64,000 nt of DNA from Ruegeria sp. HKCCD8929 (GCF_013031405.1 NZ_WPZY01000004.1:1-64000); one strand, 5' to 3'; numbered from the stretch's first letter, positions 42,654-51,749 are shown. The notes: generated by a model from the letters alone, not told the origin. A program made the numbers and translations.

Positions 42654-43715
42654 TTACTGGATATCCGATGCGCGGGCGTCGTTGATATCCGCCTCAGCTG
42701 CCGCAACGGCCTCGGTCAAAGCGTTAAACGCTTCGTCACCCCGTGCGACATTGCCGGTGAACCAGTCATAGACCGGCGCAGCGGCCTCCTTGAACGCGGC
42801 CTTTTCGTCCGGCGACAGCACGTAGAGGTCACCGCCACCGGAAACGAACTCTTCATATGCGGCGATCGACTTGCGCTTGGGTGAAGCGAATGTGGCTTGT
42901 TGCAGGGCCGCAAAGCCATCCACGACCACCGTCCGAATGTCTTCGGGCATGGACATGAAAGTCTGGTTCGACATCCACCACAGGGCGCCCATATAGGCGT
43001 GTCCGTCCAAGGTCACATATTGCAGGCCGGCATCGGGGAACTTCATGCCCATGATGTCGGTGATCCCGTTCTTGGATCCCTCGACCACCCCAGTCTGGAA
43101 CGAGGTGAACAGCTCCGGCCACGGGATCGGCGTGGGCGACGCTCCAAGTGCCTTGACCAGCTCCTGCGGCAGGTCGGCAACCACGGTGCGGATCTTCAAC
43201 CCTTCCATGTCCGAGGGCGACTGCACCCGGCGTTTGGTGTTGGCGAAATTGCGCCAGCCACCGGTGTTGCCGATGGTCATCAGACGAATCGAGTCACCGG
43301 AATCCTCCAATGCCATCTGGCGAATCGTCCGGGTGAAATCTCCGGACAGAACGTGTTCCGCGATGCGGTCGTCCGCCATCAGATAGGGAAGGTCCAGGAC
43401 CTGGACATAAGGAAACAGGCCCGCAGCACCGCCAGATGTCGAAATGTAGATGTCGACCGAGCCATCGGCGATGCCCTGCAGGCATTCCGCCCCGTTCGAA
43501 CAGAGCTGCGTGCCAATGAACAGCTCAACTTCGATAGCCCCGTTCGAGGCCGCCTCGACATAGTTCTTGAACACGACCAGACCGTCATAGTCTTCATCGT
43601 TTTCGTTCGAGTTGGCGGTCGCCCGTATCTTGAAATCCGCGGCTGCGGCAGCCCCTGCGACACCGCAGGCCAGCAGCGCCGCGGTTGCGACCGTCCAGAG
43701 TTTAGATTTGAGCAT
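42654..43715 (-). CDS. TRAP transporter solute-binding protein (DctP family)
   Basis: 353 residues with a Sec signal (MLKSKLWTVATAALLACGVA, cleavage after AAAA). Family blocks: FKNYVEAASNGAIEVELFIG, VDIYISTSGGAAGLFPYVQV, and the ligand-arginine region GLKIRTVVADLPQELVKALG, where the Arg is expected to bind the acidic group of the solute. The next part is the helix-strand block PIPWPELFTSFQTGVVEG. The ligand is probably an organic acid or sulfonate. It is the last gene of the LLM-to-TRAP operon. Confidence 0.9.
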   Translation of the reverse strand: MLKSKLWTVATAALLACGVAGAAAAADFKIRATANSNENDEDYDGLVVFKNYVEAASNGAIEVELFIGTQLCSNGAECLQGIADGSVDIYISTSGGAAGLFPYVQVLDLPYLMADDRIAEHVLSGDFTRTIRQMALEDSGDSIRLMTIGNTGGWRNFANTKRRVQSPSDMEGLKIRTVVADLPQELVKALGASPTPIPWPELFTSFQTGVVEGSKNGITDIMGMKFPDAGLQYVTLDGHAYMGALWWMSNQTFMSMPEDIRTVVVDGFAALQQATFASPKRKSIAAYEEFVSGGGDLYVLSPDEKAAFKEAAAPVYDWFTGNVARGDEAFNALTEAVAAAEADINDARASDIQ

Positions 43716-43747
43716 TTGCGTTTCCTCCCTGTGGCTCAGATCTTGTG

Positions 43748-45040
43748 TCAGTTTGCAAATCCCGTCAGCGTGGGGATCGTCATGGACAGCGCCGGGAAGA
43801 AGGTGATGAGGAAGATCACCACAACCTCGACGGCGAGAAACGGCAAAATGGCGCGCGCGATGGTCGTCACCCTCTCACCTGAGACGGCAGAGGCAACGAA
43901 GAGGACCAGACCCATGGGGGGCGTCGCCAGTCCGACGGTCAGGTTCACGCACATGATGATGGCGAAGTGGATCGAGTCAACGCCCAGCCCCGTAAAGACC
44001 GGTCCCAGGATCGGCCCCAGAATGATGATTGCCGGGCCCGCATCCAGGAACATGCCGACAACGAACAGCAGCAGGTTGATCAGAAACAGCAGCAGCAACG
44101 GATTTTCTGTCAGCGTCAGTATGAAATCGGCGAGGATTTCCGGCGCGTGGCTCAGGCTGACAACGGTCTTGAACGAGACCGCGGCGCCCACCAGCAACAG
44201 CACGACAGACGACGTCAGACCCGCGCGGCCCAGAACATCCGGCAATTCGCTCAACTTCAGGGTCTTGAGAACAAAGAGGCCGATCACCAACGCGTAGGCA
44301 ACGGCAACCGCGGCAGCCTCGGTCGGAGTAAAGACGCCCAGCAGGATACCGCCCAGAATGATGATCGGTGTCAGCAGGGGAAAGAATGCGCTCAGACTGG
44401 CCTGTCCGCGCTCGCTCCATGTGTATTTGCGTGTTGCGACGGGAAAGTCGTACTTGTCTGCCATGACCTTGATGACCACCATCAGGCCGATCCCGACCAT
44501 CAGACCCGGCACCATCCCGGCCAGAAATAGGGCGGCGACACTTTCACCCATCACGTAGGCGTAGATGATCATGATGCCCGATGGCGGTATGATCGGGCCG
44601 ATCACCGAACTGGCTGCGGTGATCGCTGCGGCGAACCGGCGGGTGTAGCCCTGTTTCTCCATCGCCGGGATCAGCATCGACCCCAGCGCCGAGGTATCGG
44701 CAACAGCCGAGCCGGAGAGACCCGCGAACAGGATCGAGGACAGGACGTTCACATGCGCCAGACCGCCGCGCAGGTGCCCCATCAGGGCCTGTGCGAATTC
44801 CACCAAACGCATCGTGATCCCGCCACGATTCATCAACTCACCCGCGAGCATGAAGAACGGGATGGCCATTAGCGGGAAGCTGTCCATGCCGTTGTAAAGA
44901 TTGCGATAAAGCAGGGTCAGGTCACGTTCCTGACCGCTCAGCCATAGCAGGATGCCGGGCGCGGCCAGAAGGCCGAAAAACACCGGCAGACCGATGATCA
45001 GAAAGAACAGAAACAGCGGGAGGAACCAGATCAACATCAC
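43748..45040 (-). CDS. TRAP transporter large permease (DctM family)
   Basis: 430 residues with about 12 predicted membrane helices; the ion-coupled subunit of the TRAP importer. Typical blocks are SFPLMAIPFFMLAGELMNRG, LSGSAVADTSALGSMLIP and the internal repeat GPIIPPSGIMIIYAYVMGES. It overlaps the DctQ stop by four bases and precedes the binding protein by 32 bases. Confidence 0.95.
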   Translation of the reverse strand: MMLIWFLPLFLFFLIIGLPVFFGLLAAPGILLWLSGQERDLTLLYRNLYNGMDSFPLMAIPFFMLAGELMNRGGITMRLVEFAQALMGHLRGGLAHVNVLSSILFAGLSGSAVADTSALGSMLIPAMEKQGYTRRFAAAITAASSVIGPIIPPSGIMIIYAYVMGESVAALFLAGMVPGLMVGIGLMVVIKVMADKYDFPVATRKYTWSERGQASLSAFFPLLTPIIILGGILLGVFTPTEAAAVAVAYALVIGLFVLKTLKLSELPDVLGRAGLTSSVVLLLVGAAVSFKTVVSLSHAPEILADFILTLTENPLLLLFLINLLLFVVGMFLDAGPAIIILGPILGPVFTGLGVDSIHFAIIMCVNLTVGLATPPMGLVLFVASAVSGERVTTIARAILPFLAVEVVVIFLITFFPALSMTIPTLTGFAN

Positions 45041-45642
45041 TCGGCCCTCTGCATCTGATCATCGTTTTGCCCAAGCGGTGGCAGGTCGTATCCCAACAAG
45101 GTGAGCAGGCGATGCAGGATCAGCTCGATATTCACCAGTATGAGCAGGGCGAGACCCACCACCAGAGATGCCATCATCCAGCTTCGCGGCAGGCGGAACC
45201 ATTCGTCAAACCCAAGGGATAGTGGGAGATAGAGCGATGCGGTGGCAAAGCGGCCTCCGATGCCGTTCACCTCGGACCATCCTATCCGGATCGCGATGAT
45301 CAGGACAACCAAAGACACGGCCAGCAGGACGATCTGAAGCGCATTCAAGACCTTGGATGGCAGCAGCGCGTCGATCGTGTCCAAAGCGACAAACCCGCCC
45401 TGCCGAAAGGCGGTCGGCGCCATCAAACCGGTCATCCACAACATGCAAAACCGAGCGGCCTCATCCGGCCAGGGGAGTGCGTTGTTGAGCAGATACCGGA
45501 ACACCACCTGTATCAGAATGACCGCGACCATCACCGCGATGGCGGCAACACCGATTGCGCGACCTAACCGCAAAAGCTGGTCGTTTACGACGGCCAGTAC
45601 GGCCATCCCTTTTATCAGCGGCCCGGCATCATCTGATCCCAA
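45037..45642 (-). CDS. TRAP transporter small permease (DctQ family)
   Basis: 201 residues with four predicted helices (AIGVAAIAVMVAVILIQVVF first). The start is TTG 45642, preceded by the strong ribosome site GGAGGAGG six bases upstream. The family's conserved RFLLNNALPWPDEAAR-like block is present as YLLNNALPWPDEAARFCM. It couples the binding protein to DctM. 29 bases after the flavin reductase. Confidence 0.9.
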   Translation of the reverse strand: MGSDDAGPLIKGMAVLAVVNDQLLRLGRAIGVAAIAVMVAVILIQVVFRYLLNNALPWPDEAARFCMLWMTGLMAPTAFRQGGFVALDTIDALLPSKVLNALQIVLLAVSLVVLIIAIRIGWSEVNGIGGRFATASLYLPLSLGFDEWFRLPRSWMMASLVVGLALLILVNIELILHRLLTLLGYDLPPLGQNDDQMQRAE

Positions 45643-45671
45643 GTGGTCCTCCTCCTCCCAAATTCGGCGCG

Positions 45672-46190
45672 TCAGCCCGGCGCAAACTTTCCGACCTGGC
45701 CCATGTAAAACGCCAGCGCATCTCCTCCGTCGCGCATCTGAGCGTGCGTGACCTGCCCCAGAACGATGGCGTGATCGCCGCCGTCATAAACCGCCTTTTG
45801 CGTACAATCGAACCGTGCCAGACAGTCCGGCAGGATGGGAACGCCCTGATCGTTTATACCAAGTTCTCTGTTCTTTAGCGCATAAGCGTCCTGCGCGACC
45901 TGCCAGCACAATTCGCGCTGATCCGCCGCCAGGACGTGGATTGCGTAGTGCTCCGCGTCCTCGAAAAACGGAAACCGGCGCGAGTTCCGATCCGGGGACC
46001 ACAAGACGAGCGGCGGATCGAGCGACACCGACGCAAAGCTGTTTGCCGTGATCGCGACGGCCCCGGATTCGGTGCGTGTCGTCACGATGGTCACGCCGGT
46101 TGCGAACCTGCCGAATGCGTCACGCAGCAATCTGGTGTTCGAGGCATCCGGCACAAATGCCGTTTTCGCGTTGGCAAATTGCAGCGACAT
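45672..46190 (-). CDS. Flavin reductase family protein (SmoA-like)
   Basis: 172 residues from ATG 46190, which overlaps the stop of the aldo/keto reductase (ATGA). Split-barrel flavin fold: FGRFATGVTIVTTRTESGAV, then ITANSFASVSLDPPLVLWS (the FMN-binding block) and the C-terminal HAIVLGQVTHAQM. Such enzymes supply FMNH2 to a partner monooxygenase. The partner here is the LLM enzyme two genes upstream. The order LLM, aldo/keto reductase, flavin reductase matches the sulfo-SMO cluster. Confidence 0.88.
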   Translation of the reverse strand: MSLQFANAKTAFVPDASNTRLLRDAFGRFATGVTIVTTRTESGAVAITANSFASVSLDPPLVLWSPDRNSRRFPFFEDAEHYAIHVLAADQRELCWQVAQDAYALKNRELGINDQGVPILPDCLARFDCTQKAVYDGGDHAIVLGQVTHAQMRDGGDALAFYMGQVGKFAPG

Positions 46191-47080
46191 CACGGCACCT
46201 CCTGCCCGAGGGCGGCTTCGTAAAGGGTGAACCACGCCTCGCGATCCAGCCGGACTTTCAGGGCGTCTGAAATCCGGCGGATACGTTCAAGATTGTTGGT
46301 GCCAAGCACCGGCAGGATGCCGGCGGGATGTCTGAGCAGAAACGCGACGGCAACCGCGGCGCGATCCACACCCTGCTCGGCGGCAATCGCATCCAGACGT
46401 TCGGCAACCGCCCCGGACCCGGTCATCAGACTGCCGCCACCCAGCGGAGACCAAGCCATCAGGCGATGCCCAAGCCTTTGATGAAACGCGAGATCTCCGT
46501 TGGTGAAGGGGGAGATTTCGCCCAGCGATATCTCGATCTGATTGGTGGCAAGCGGCGTTTTCATCGCTGACTGCAGCAACTCCCAATCCCACGGACGGAA
46601 ATTTGACACACCAACCGCCCTGACCTTTCCCGCGGCAACCAGATCATCCAGCACCTGGCCGGTTTCATGCTGGTCCAGCAGCGGATCGGGACGGTGAATC
46701 AGCAACAGATCGATGTGCTCAATGCCCATGTCACGCAGTGAGGTTTCGACCGACGCTTCGATATGCGCACGAGACGTGTCATAGTATTTGACCCTTTTGT
46801 CGGCGTACCGACCAATCGGAGCGACGATATCGCATTTCGTCACGATCTCCATCCGGGCGCGCAGGGACGGGTTCGCCTTTAGCGCGGCGCCAAGAATGGC
46901 CTCGGCAACGTAGCCGCCATAGATGTCGGCTTGATCGAATGTCGTGATGCCCTGATCCAGACAGGCCTGAATCTTGGCCTCGACACGCGCGGGCGACGTA
47001 TCGGTATCGTCGCCAACACGCCACATGCCGTAGATCAGGCGGCTGAATTCCAGATCGGGTGTCAGGGAAATTCGATCCAT
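46190..47080 (-). CDS. Aldo/keto reductase, YdhF-like (candidate SmoB)
   Basis: 296 residues. Catalytic tetrad of the family is present: Asp49 and Tyr54 in FDQADIYGGY, Lys82 in VTKCD, His129 in LLLIHRPDPL. The sequence resembles E. coli YdhF throughout. SmoB of the sulfo-SMO pathway reduces 6-dehydro-glucose to glucose with NADPH. Its position between the LLM monooxygenase and the flavin reductase is what makes that role likely; from sequence alone it is only an aldo/keto reductase. The start overlaps the LLM stop (ATGA). Confidence 0.88.
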   Translation of the reverse strand: MDRISLTPDLEFSRLIYGMWRVGDDTDTSPARVEAKIQACLDQGITTFDQADIYGGYVAEAILGAALKANPSLRARMEIVTKCDIVAPIGRYADKRVKYYDTSRAHIEASVETSLRDMGIEHIDLLLIHRPDPLLDQHETGQVLDDLVAAGKVRAVGVSNFRPWDWELLQSAMKTPLATNQIEISLGEISPFTNGDLAFHQRLGHRLMAWSPLGGGSLMTGSGAVAERLDAIAAEQGVDRAAVAVAFLLRHPAGILPVLGTNNLERIRRISDALKVRLDREAWFTLYEAALGQEVP

Positions 47081-48234
47081 CAGCGTCGCTCTCCCACGCC
47101 GAGCGGTGTCTTGGGTGTCTCTGCGGGCACGCGGCCATATTCATGCGGCAACGAGCAGGTCTTGAGATGCGGCAGCACGCGCGTGCCAAAATGCTCGGCC
47201 TCATCCAGATGCGGATAGCCCGACAGGATGAAGGCACGTATGCCCATGTTCCGATAGGTTTCAAGCTTGGACAGAACCTGATCGGCTGACCCGACCAACG
47301 CCGCACCACAGCCCGAGCGAGCGCGACCCACCCCGGTCCACAAATGCGGCTCGATGAAGCCGTGTTCGTCCGCGATGTCGCGGTTCTTGGACTGATGGCT
47401 GACGCCCAGTGATTTTGCGTCCAGCGCGCGCTCGCGGATCGCCCGGCCCCGCTCATCGTCCAGTTTAGAGACGATGTAGTCGGCGTATTCCCTGGCCTCT
47501 GCCTCAGTATCACGCACGATGACATGCACCCGCAGACCATAGTCCAGCGTGCGGCCGTGACGCCCGGCAGCGGCATGGGCGGCTTTCATGCGGCCCTCCA
47601 GTTCCTCGACCTTCTCGGGCCACATTAGATAAACGTCGCAGTGCTCGCCGCACAGTTCCAGCGCATCGGGCGAATAGCCTCCGAAATACAGCATCGGGCC
47701 GCCGGTCTGGTACGGCTTGGCCGGATCGGTTGTCAGTCCGCTGAAAGTGTAGACTTGGCCCTGATGATCGATCTCGCCTCGCGTCCAGGCCTGTTTCAGG
47801 ATCTCGACCACCTCGCGGGATCGCTGGTACCGGTATCTGCTTGCGGCCTTTTCCCCGGGAAAGTCCGAGGAAATGATGTTCACCGTCAACCGGCCTTGCA
47901 ACATGTGATCCAGCGTTGCGATGGTCCGGGCCAGCATGATCGGCTGCATCTCACCGCAGCGCACGGCAGCCAGCAGGTTTATCTTTGACGTGATCGGAGC
48001 ACACCCGGCGACAAACGAAAGCGTGTCCTGCCCGACCTGATAGGAAGACGGGCACAGGATGTTCCGAAACCCTTGCGCCTCGGCGGTTTTGACGATTTCC
48101 GAGCAATGCGCCCATGACGACCGCAGATCGCCATCCGGCACCCCCAAAAACTGATAATCGTCCGAACACAGGGCCGAAAACCAGGATACCTCGGATGCAT
48201 CCAGATCGGCTGATGTGACCGGTACGACCGTCAT
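47080..48234 (-). CDS. LLM-class flavin-dependent monooxygenase (SsuD/SmoC-like)
   Basis: 384 residues from ATG 48234, with GGGAGCAAAAA upstream. The TIM-barrel has alkanesulfonate-monooxygenase-like blocks: FRNILCPSSYQVGQDTLSFV, INLLAAVRCGEMQPIMLART, LDHMLQGRLTVNIISSDFPG and YQRSREVVEILKQAW. The family oxidises organosulfonates to aldehyde and sulfite with FMNH2 and O2. First gene of the operon. It could be the sulfoquinovose monooxygenase or act on another sulfonate or sulfone; the substrate is inferred from its neighbours. Confidence 0.88.
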   Translation of the reverse strand: MTVVPVTSADLDASEVSWFSALCSDDYQFLGVPDGDLRSSWAHCSEIVKTAEAQGFRNILCPSSYQVGQDTLSFVAGCAPITSKINLLAAVRCGEMQPIMLARTIATLDHMLQGRLTVNIISSDFPGEKAASRYRYQRSREVVEILKQAWTRGEIDHQGQVYTFSGLTTDPAKPYQTGGPMLYFGGYSPDALELCGEHCDVYLMWPEKVEELEGRMKAAHAAAGRHGRTLDYGLRVHVIVRDTEAEAREYADYIVSKLDDERGRAIRERALDAKSLGVSHQSKNRDIADEHGFIEPHLWTGVGRARSGCGAALVGSADQVLSKLETYRNMGIRAFILSGYPHLDEAEHFGTRVLPHLKTCSLPHEYGRVPAETPKTPLGVGERR

Positions 48235-48284
48235 TTTTTGCTCCCTGCGATCAGCGCCCAATTTCTTCTTGCATATCAGGCGCC

Positions 48285-48298
48285 TTGATGTAGATCAA
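48285..48298. promoter_or_regulatory. Candidate GntR operator
   Basis: TTGAT (48285-48289) and ATCAA (48294-48298) form an inverted repeat with a 4-base spacer, followed by another ATCAA at 48304-48308. It lies in the 63-bp gap between the divergent LLM and GntR starts, a usual place for an autoregulatory GntR site. Confidence 0.45.
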
Positions 48299-49050
48299 TG
48301 GTGTATCAATTTTTCCTGCGACACGGCGTCACAACCTTGAAGAGCCCGGCCACAAACCCGCACACAGCGCTGCCGATCTATCTGCAGATCAGCGAGGTTC
48401 TGATAAGGGAAATCTCGGCCGGGCGTCTGGTCGATGGCGAGCGTCTGGCGCCGGAACGCAAGCTGGCCGAACAGTATGGAACAACCGTTCGCACGTTGCG
48501 AAAGGCGCTGGCCGAGCTGGAGAAAAAGGGGCTTCTGGAGCGTATTCAGGGCTCGGGGAATTATGTCCGCAACAGCGGCGATGTCCGCAGCATCTATTCT
48601 ATGTTCAGGCTGGAACTGCACGGTGGAGGCGGGCTGCCAACTGCCACAATCCTTGATCTGACGGAATGCGAAAAAGACCCCAATTTGCCGGATTTCGGCA
48701 CATCGCGCCGCGCGACCCGGATCCGGCGGCTGCGATACCTGAACGAGACACCGATTGCGGTCGAGGAAATCTGGCTGGACCGGGATAGCGGACCAGTCCT
48801 GTCTGCGGCAGTTTCAGATTCGCTCTACCACTACTACCAGCACAAACTCGGGCTTTGGATTCAACACGCCGAAGACTGGGTTTCCATTGGCCGGGTTCCG
48901 GACTGGGCGCCCGAGGGCTTTGGCCGACAACCCGGCGAGATGACGGGATTCATAGAACGGTTCAGTTGGGCCGCGTCCCCTGAGCCGGTCGAGTATTCAC
49001 GCACATGGTACGACACCGACAAGGCACTGTACGTGCAACGTCTGAAATAA
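48298..49050 (+). CDS. GntR-family transcriptional regulator (HutC/UTRA type)
   Basis: 250 residues from ATG 48298; TTG 48337 is an alternative start that would free the operator. N-terminal winged helix: LPIYLQISEVLIREISAGRL, APERKLAEQYGTTVRTLRKA and the wing KKGLLERIQGSGNYV. C-terminal UTRA ligand domain begins near GGGLPTATILDLTECEKDPN and includes RIRRLRYLNETPIAVEEIWL. UTRA regulators usually bind sugar or amino-acid derived effectors. It is divergent from the LLM operon and starts the GntR-Gfo/Idh pair. Confidence 0.9.
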   Translation: MVYQFFLRHGVTTLKSPATNPHTALPIYLQISEVLIREISAGRLVDGERLAPERKLAEQYGTTVRTLRKALAELEKKGLLERIQGSGNYVRNSGDVRSIYSMFRLELHGGGGLPTATILDLTECEKDPNLPDFGTSRRATRIRRLRYLNETPIAVEEIWLDRDSGPVLSAAVSDSLYHYYQHKLGLWIQHAEDWVSIGRVPDWAPEGFGRQPGEMTGFIERFSWAASPEPVEYSRTWYDTDKALYVQRLK

Positions 49051-49059
49051 GGGAACTGC

Positions 49060-50166
49060 ATGGCTGAGATCATTCACTACGGCCTCATCGGATGCGGCAT
49101 GATGGGGCAGGAGCATATGCGCAATATCGCGTTGCTGCCCGATGCCAAGGTTTCGGCGATCTATGAACCCGACGCAAAGATGTCCGCGCTGGGGGCAGCC
49201 ATTGATCCGAGCGCGAAACTGGTCGGCGGCATGACTGAACTGTTGGCCATCAACGAACTGAACTGTGTTGTGATCGCAAGCCCCAATTACCTACATGTCG
49301 AGCAACTGGAACAGTTGGCGGCGCAGCGGCCCTTGCCGGTGCTGGTAGAAAAGCCTTTGTTTACGACGCTGGAAGACACCGCCCGTTTAGAGACGATCAT
49401 GGCGAACTATCCGGCACCGGTCTGGGTCGCGATGGAGTATCGCTACATGCCGCCGATTGCGGCGTTGCTGGAACAGGCAGACATCGTGACCGGCGGTATC
49501 AGGATGCTGACAATACGCGAACATCGCTTTCCGTTTCTCGAGAAGGTGGGCGACTGGAACAGGTTCAACCGGTACACCGGCGGCACCTTTGTCGAAAAGT
49601 GCTGCCATTTCTTCGACCTGATGCGGTTTGCGCTGCAATCCGAGCCCGTGCGGGTGATGGCATCAGGCGGTCAGGACGTAAACCATCTGGGCGAGGCCTA
49701 CGCGGGCGAAGTGCCGGATATTATGGACAACGGTTATGCGATCGTCGAGTTCGCCAACGGCTCTCGCGCGATGCTTGAGTTGTGCATGTTTGCCGAGGGT
49801 TCGATGTACCAGGAGGAGATCAGCGCCGTTGGCCCGAACGGAAAGATCGAGGCGATGGTGCCCGGTCCGGTGCGGTTCTGGCCGGACCATCTGGGCGCGC
49901 CGCCAACCCCGAAACTGATCGTCAGCCCGCGTGGGGGCAGCGGGCCTGAAATTCACGATGTTCCCGTTGATCCGGATATTCTGGAAGCGGGGGACCACAA
50001 CGGGTCCACTTTTTACCAGCACCAGCGGTTCCTTGAGGTGGTCCGCAAAACCCGGGCGCACCCGGAAGTCACCTATGACGATGGCCGCATGGCGGTGCTG
50101 ATGGGCAAGGCCGCGCAGATCTCAATTGCCGAAGGGCGTGTCGTCGGAATGGATGAGTTGGTCTGA
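49060..50166 (+). CDS. Gfo/Idh/MocA-family oxidoreductase (possible NAD-dependent glycosidase)
   Basis: 368 residues, nine bases after GntR. N-terminal Rossmann domain YGLIGCGMMGQEHMRNIALL with GxGxxG, CVVIASPNYLHVEQLEQLA, and the catalytic-region motif VEKPLFTTLED (EKP). The C-terminal alpha/beta domain has GGTFVEKCCHFFDLMRFAL, where His may take part in catalysis. Most relatives oxidise sugars; some act as NAD-dependent glycosidases, including the recently described sulfoquinovosidases. Context supports the latter here, but that is inference. Confidence 0.88.
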   Translation: MAEIIHYGLIGCGMMGQEHMRNIALLPDAKVSAIYEPDAKMSALGAAIDPSAKLVGGMTELLAINELNCVVIASPNYLHVEQLEQLAAQRPLPVLVEKPLFTTLEDTARLETIMANYPAPVWVAMEYRYMPPIAALLEQADIVTGGIRMLTIREHRFPFLEKVGDWNRFNRYTGGTFVEKCCHFFDLMRFALQSEPVRVMASGGQDVNHLGEAYAGEVPDIMDNGYAIVEFANGSRAMLELCMFAEGSMYQEEISAVGPNGKIEAMVPGPVRFWPDHLGAPPTPKLIVSPRGGSGPEIHDVPVDPDILEAGDHNGSTFYQHQRFLEVVRKTRAHPEVTYDDGRMAVLMGKAAQISIAEGRVVGMDELV

Positions 50167-50189
50167 CCTTCGATGCCGCCAATCCTGTC

Positions 50190-51425
50190 CTAGAACGATG
50201 GCAATGGCGGCAGCGGTGGTGGAGGTGGAAGCTGCATGTTCGACAGGCTGTCCTGAATCGCGCCGATATCAAAGTTGCAGGCGTCGCACGGGCCCAGTGG
50301 CGGCACTTTCAGTGCCTTTTGCAGCACGCCGCTGAGCGCCGCCAAAGCCTCAAGCAATGGCAATATCGGCACCGGCGGCACTTGCGCGGTCATTGAGGCG
50401 GCAAGATTCATGCCGGCCCCTTTAGCAGCCTGCGCCCCCAGCTTGATATCGTCGATCTTGGGCAAGGCGTCGATCTTGGCCTGAAGCGCCACGGCGGGCA
50501 GAGGGATCGGGATGCGCAGTTGCGCCATGAACCGCAGCATGGCGTTGACCCGCGCCACTCCGGCAGGGGTCAGAGCGTCCTCGCCAAAGGCAAGCTTGAT
50601 GGTCTCAAGATCCTCAAGCTTGGCGGCCAGCGCCAGCAACTCGTCAACCGGCAGCGGCAAGGGCGGCAGGGGAACGGTCGAGAGTGCCGCAAGCTGGTTC
50701 ATCAGCATACGCGCCAGATTGGGATCAGATGCGGGCGGCAGCCCCATTGCCTGCGGAGCGGTCGCCATGGGCGCCAGAGCCGCCATGTTCAGCGCCAGAT
50801 TGACCTTGGGCAGCGGCAAAGCGAACGGCGCCATGGTGATCTTGGGCAACCGGGCCGCAAAGGCGAGCGCGGCGGTCATGCGGTTCTGCGGGCTGGCCAC
50901 GCCCGCCTGAGCGGCGAAGCTGAAGTCCAGATTGGCCAGTGCCATCGGGTAAATCCCCTGCGCCCGCAGCGCCAGGGTCATCCGCGCCGCCAGCGCCATG
51001 TTCTGCAATTGTGGTCCGGGAATACCCCGCAGCGCTTGTGCCTGTGGCATCACCTGCGCCATCAGGCTGGTGACGGCCTGCTGAATCTCGGCCACCAGAC
51101 GTCGCACATCCGTCAGCGGGAACATCGGCGCCACCACGGCCAGACGCATCATCATCGACATCATGCCGCCGCCGCCGCTGGGCAGGATTGCCGGCAGTTG
51201 GATATGGGGTGCCGTTGCCGCCAGTGTTGCCTTCATCCAGGCGTCGCCGGTCATGCCCGGCAACATCGCCGCCAGTTTGAGATCGGCACGGGCACTGCCA
51301 GCAGCCTCAAGCCCCAGAAGGCTCAGCAATTGCTGCATCTGCGGCGGCACGGCCATCACCGAAAGGCTGGCCGTGGGTGTGACCGTCGGCAGTTTGGCGG
51401 CAGAGGTTTTGCAGAAACAGGGCAT
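50190..51425 (-). CDS. Ala/Leu/Met/Pro-rich protein linked to a PAAR gene
   Basis: 411 residues with strong bias to Ala, Leu, Met and Pro. No signal peptide. The N-terminus has MPCFCKTSAAKLPTV and the C-terminus has GPCDACNFDIGAIQ just before a polyproline end (LPPPPPLPPLPSF), so cysteine pairs sit at both termini. Amphipathic stretches such as LRAQGIYPMALANLDF and KVNLALNMAALAPMAT recur. No family is recognised. It starts 27 bases after the PAAR gene, so it is probably co-expressed and may be a cargo or tip-associated protein of a contractile secretion system. Confidence 0.65.
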   Translation of the reverse strand: MPCFCKTSAAKLPTVTPTASLSVMAVPPQMQQLLSLLGLEAAGSARADLKLAAMLPGMTGDAWMKATLAATAPHIQLPAILPSGGGGMMSMMMRLAVVAPMFPLTDVRRLVAEIQQAVTSLMAQVMPQAQALRGIPGPQLQNMALAARMTLALRAQGIYPMALANLDFSFAAQAGVASPQNRMTAALAFAARLPKITMAPFALPLPKVNLALNMAALAPMATAPQAMGLPPASDPNLARMLMNQLAALSTVPLPPLPLPVDELLALAAKLEDLETIKLAFGEDALTPAGVARVNAMLRFMAQLRIPIPLPAVALQAKIDALPKIDDIKLGAQAAKGAGMNLAASMTAQVPPVPILPLLEALAALSGVLQKALKVPPLGPCDACNFDIGAIQDSLSNMQLPPPPPLPPLPSF

Positions 51426-51452
51426 GGCGTGTCGCTGCGGGCCCGGGCCCGC

Positions 51453-51749
51453 TCAGCCTCCGATCATGACAGTCGGCGCCCCGGCTGAGATCATCCCGCC
51501 ATGTGCACATGTATCTGTGATGCGGGCGGCTGGTTTCTTGGACACCAATACGGTCGCCGACCCTTTGACAATCGTATCGGGGGGGCCAACGCAAATCGCC
51601 ATATCGGTTATGGTTGCCTGCGGCATCTTGCAGGTGAGAACCGTCGGAACACACGGCCCCGAGATCGGTCCGCCAACATGCGGAACCGGTGGAACAACCG
51701 GAGATACCATCGGGCAGGCGTGCATATCTAAAAGCCGGGCGGCAAGCAT
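51453..51749 (-). CDS. PAAR-domain-like protein
   Basis: 98 residues. MLAARLLDMHACPMVSPVVP, PHVGGPISGPCVPTVLTCKM and LVSKKPAARITDTCAHGG match the PAAR repeat pattern (Pro-rich turns with Cys/His metal ligands) that caps the VgrG spike of type VI and related injection systems. No VgrG, Hcp or sheath genes are nearby, so it may work with a system encoded elsewhere. Bases 51750-51938 hold no gene. Confidence 0.8.
   Translation of the reverse strand: MLAARLLDMHACPMVSPVVPPVPHVGGPISGPCVPTVLTCKMPQATITDMAICVGPPDTIVKGSATVLVSKKPAARITDTCAHGGMISAGAPTVMIGG

Noticed and set aside
42897..44297. A 466-codon open frame on the plus strand
   Set aside because: Antisense to the TRAP binding protein and large permease genes.
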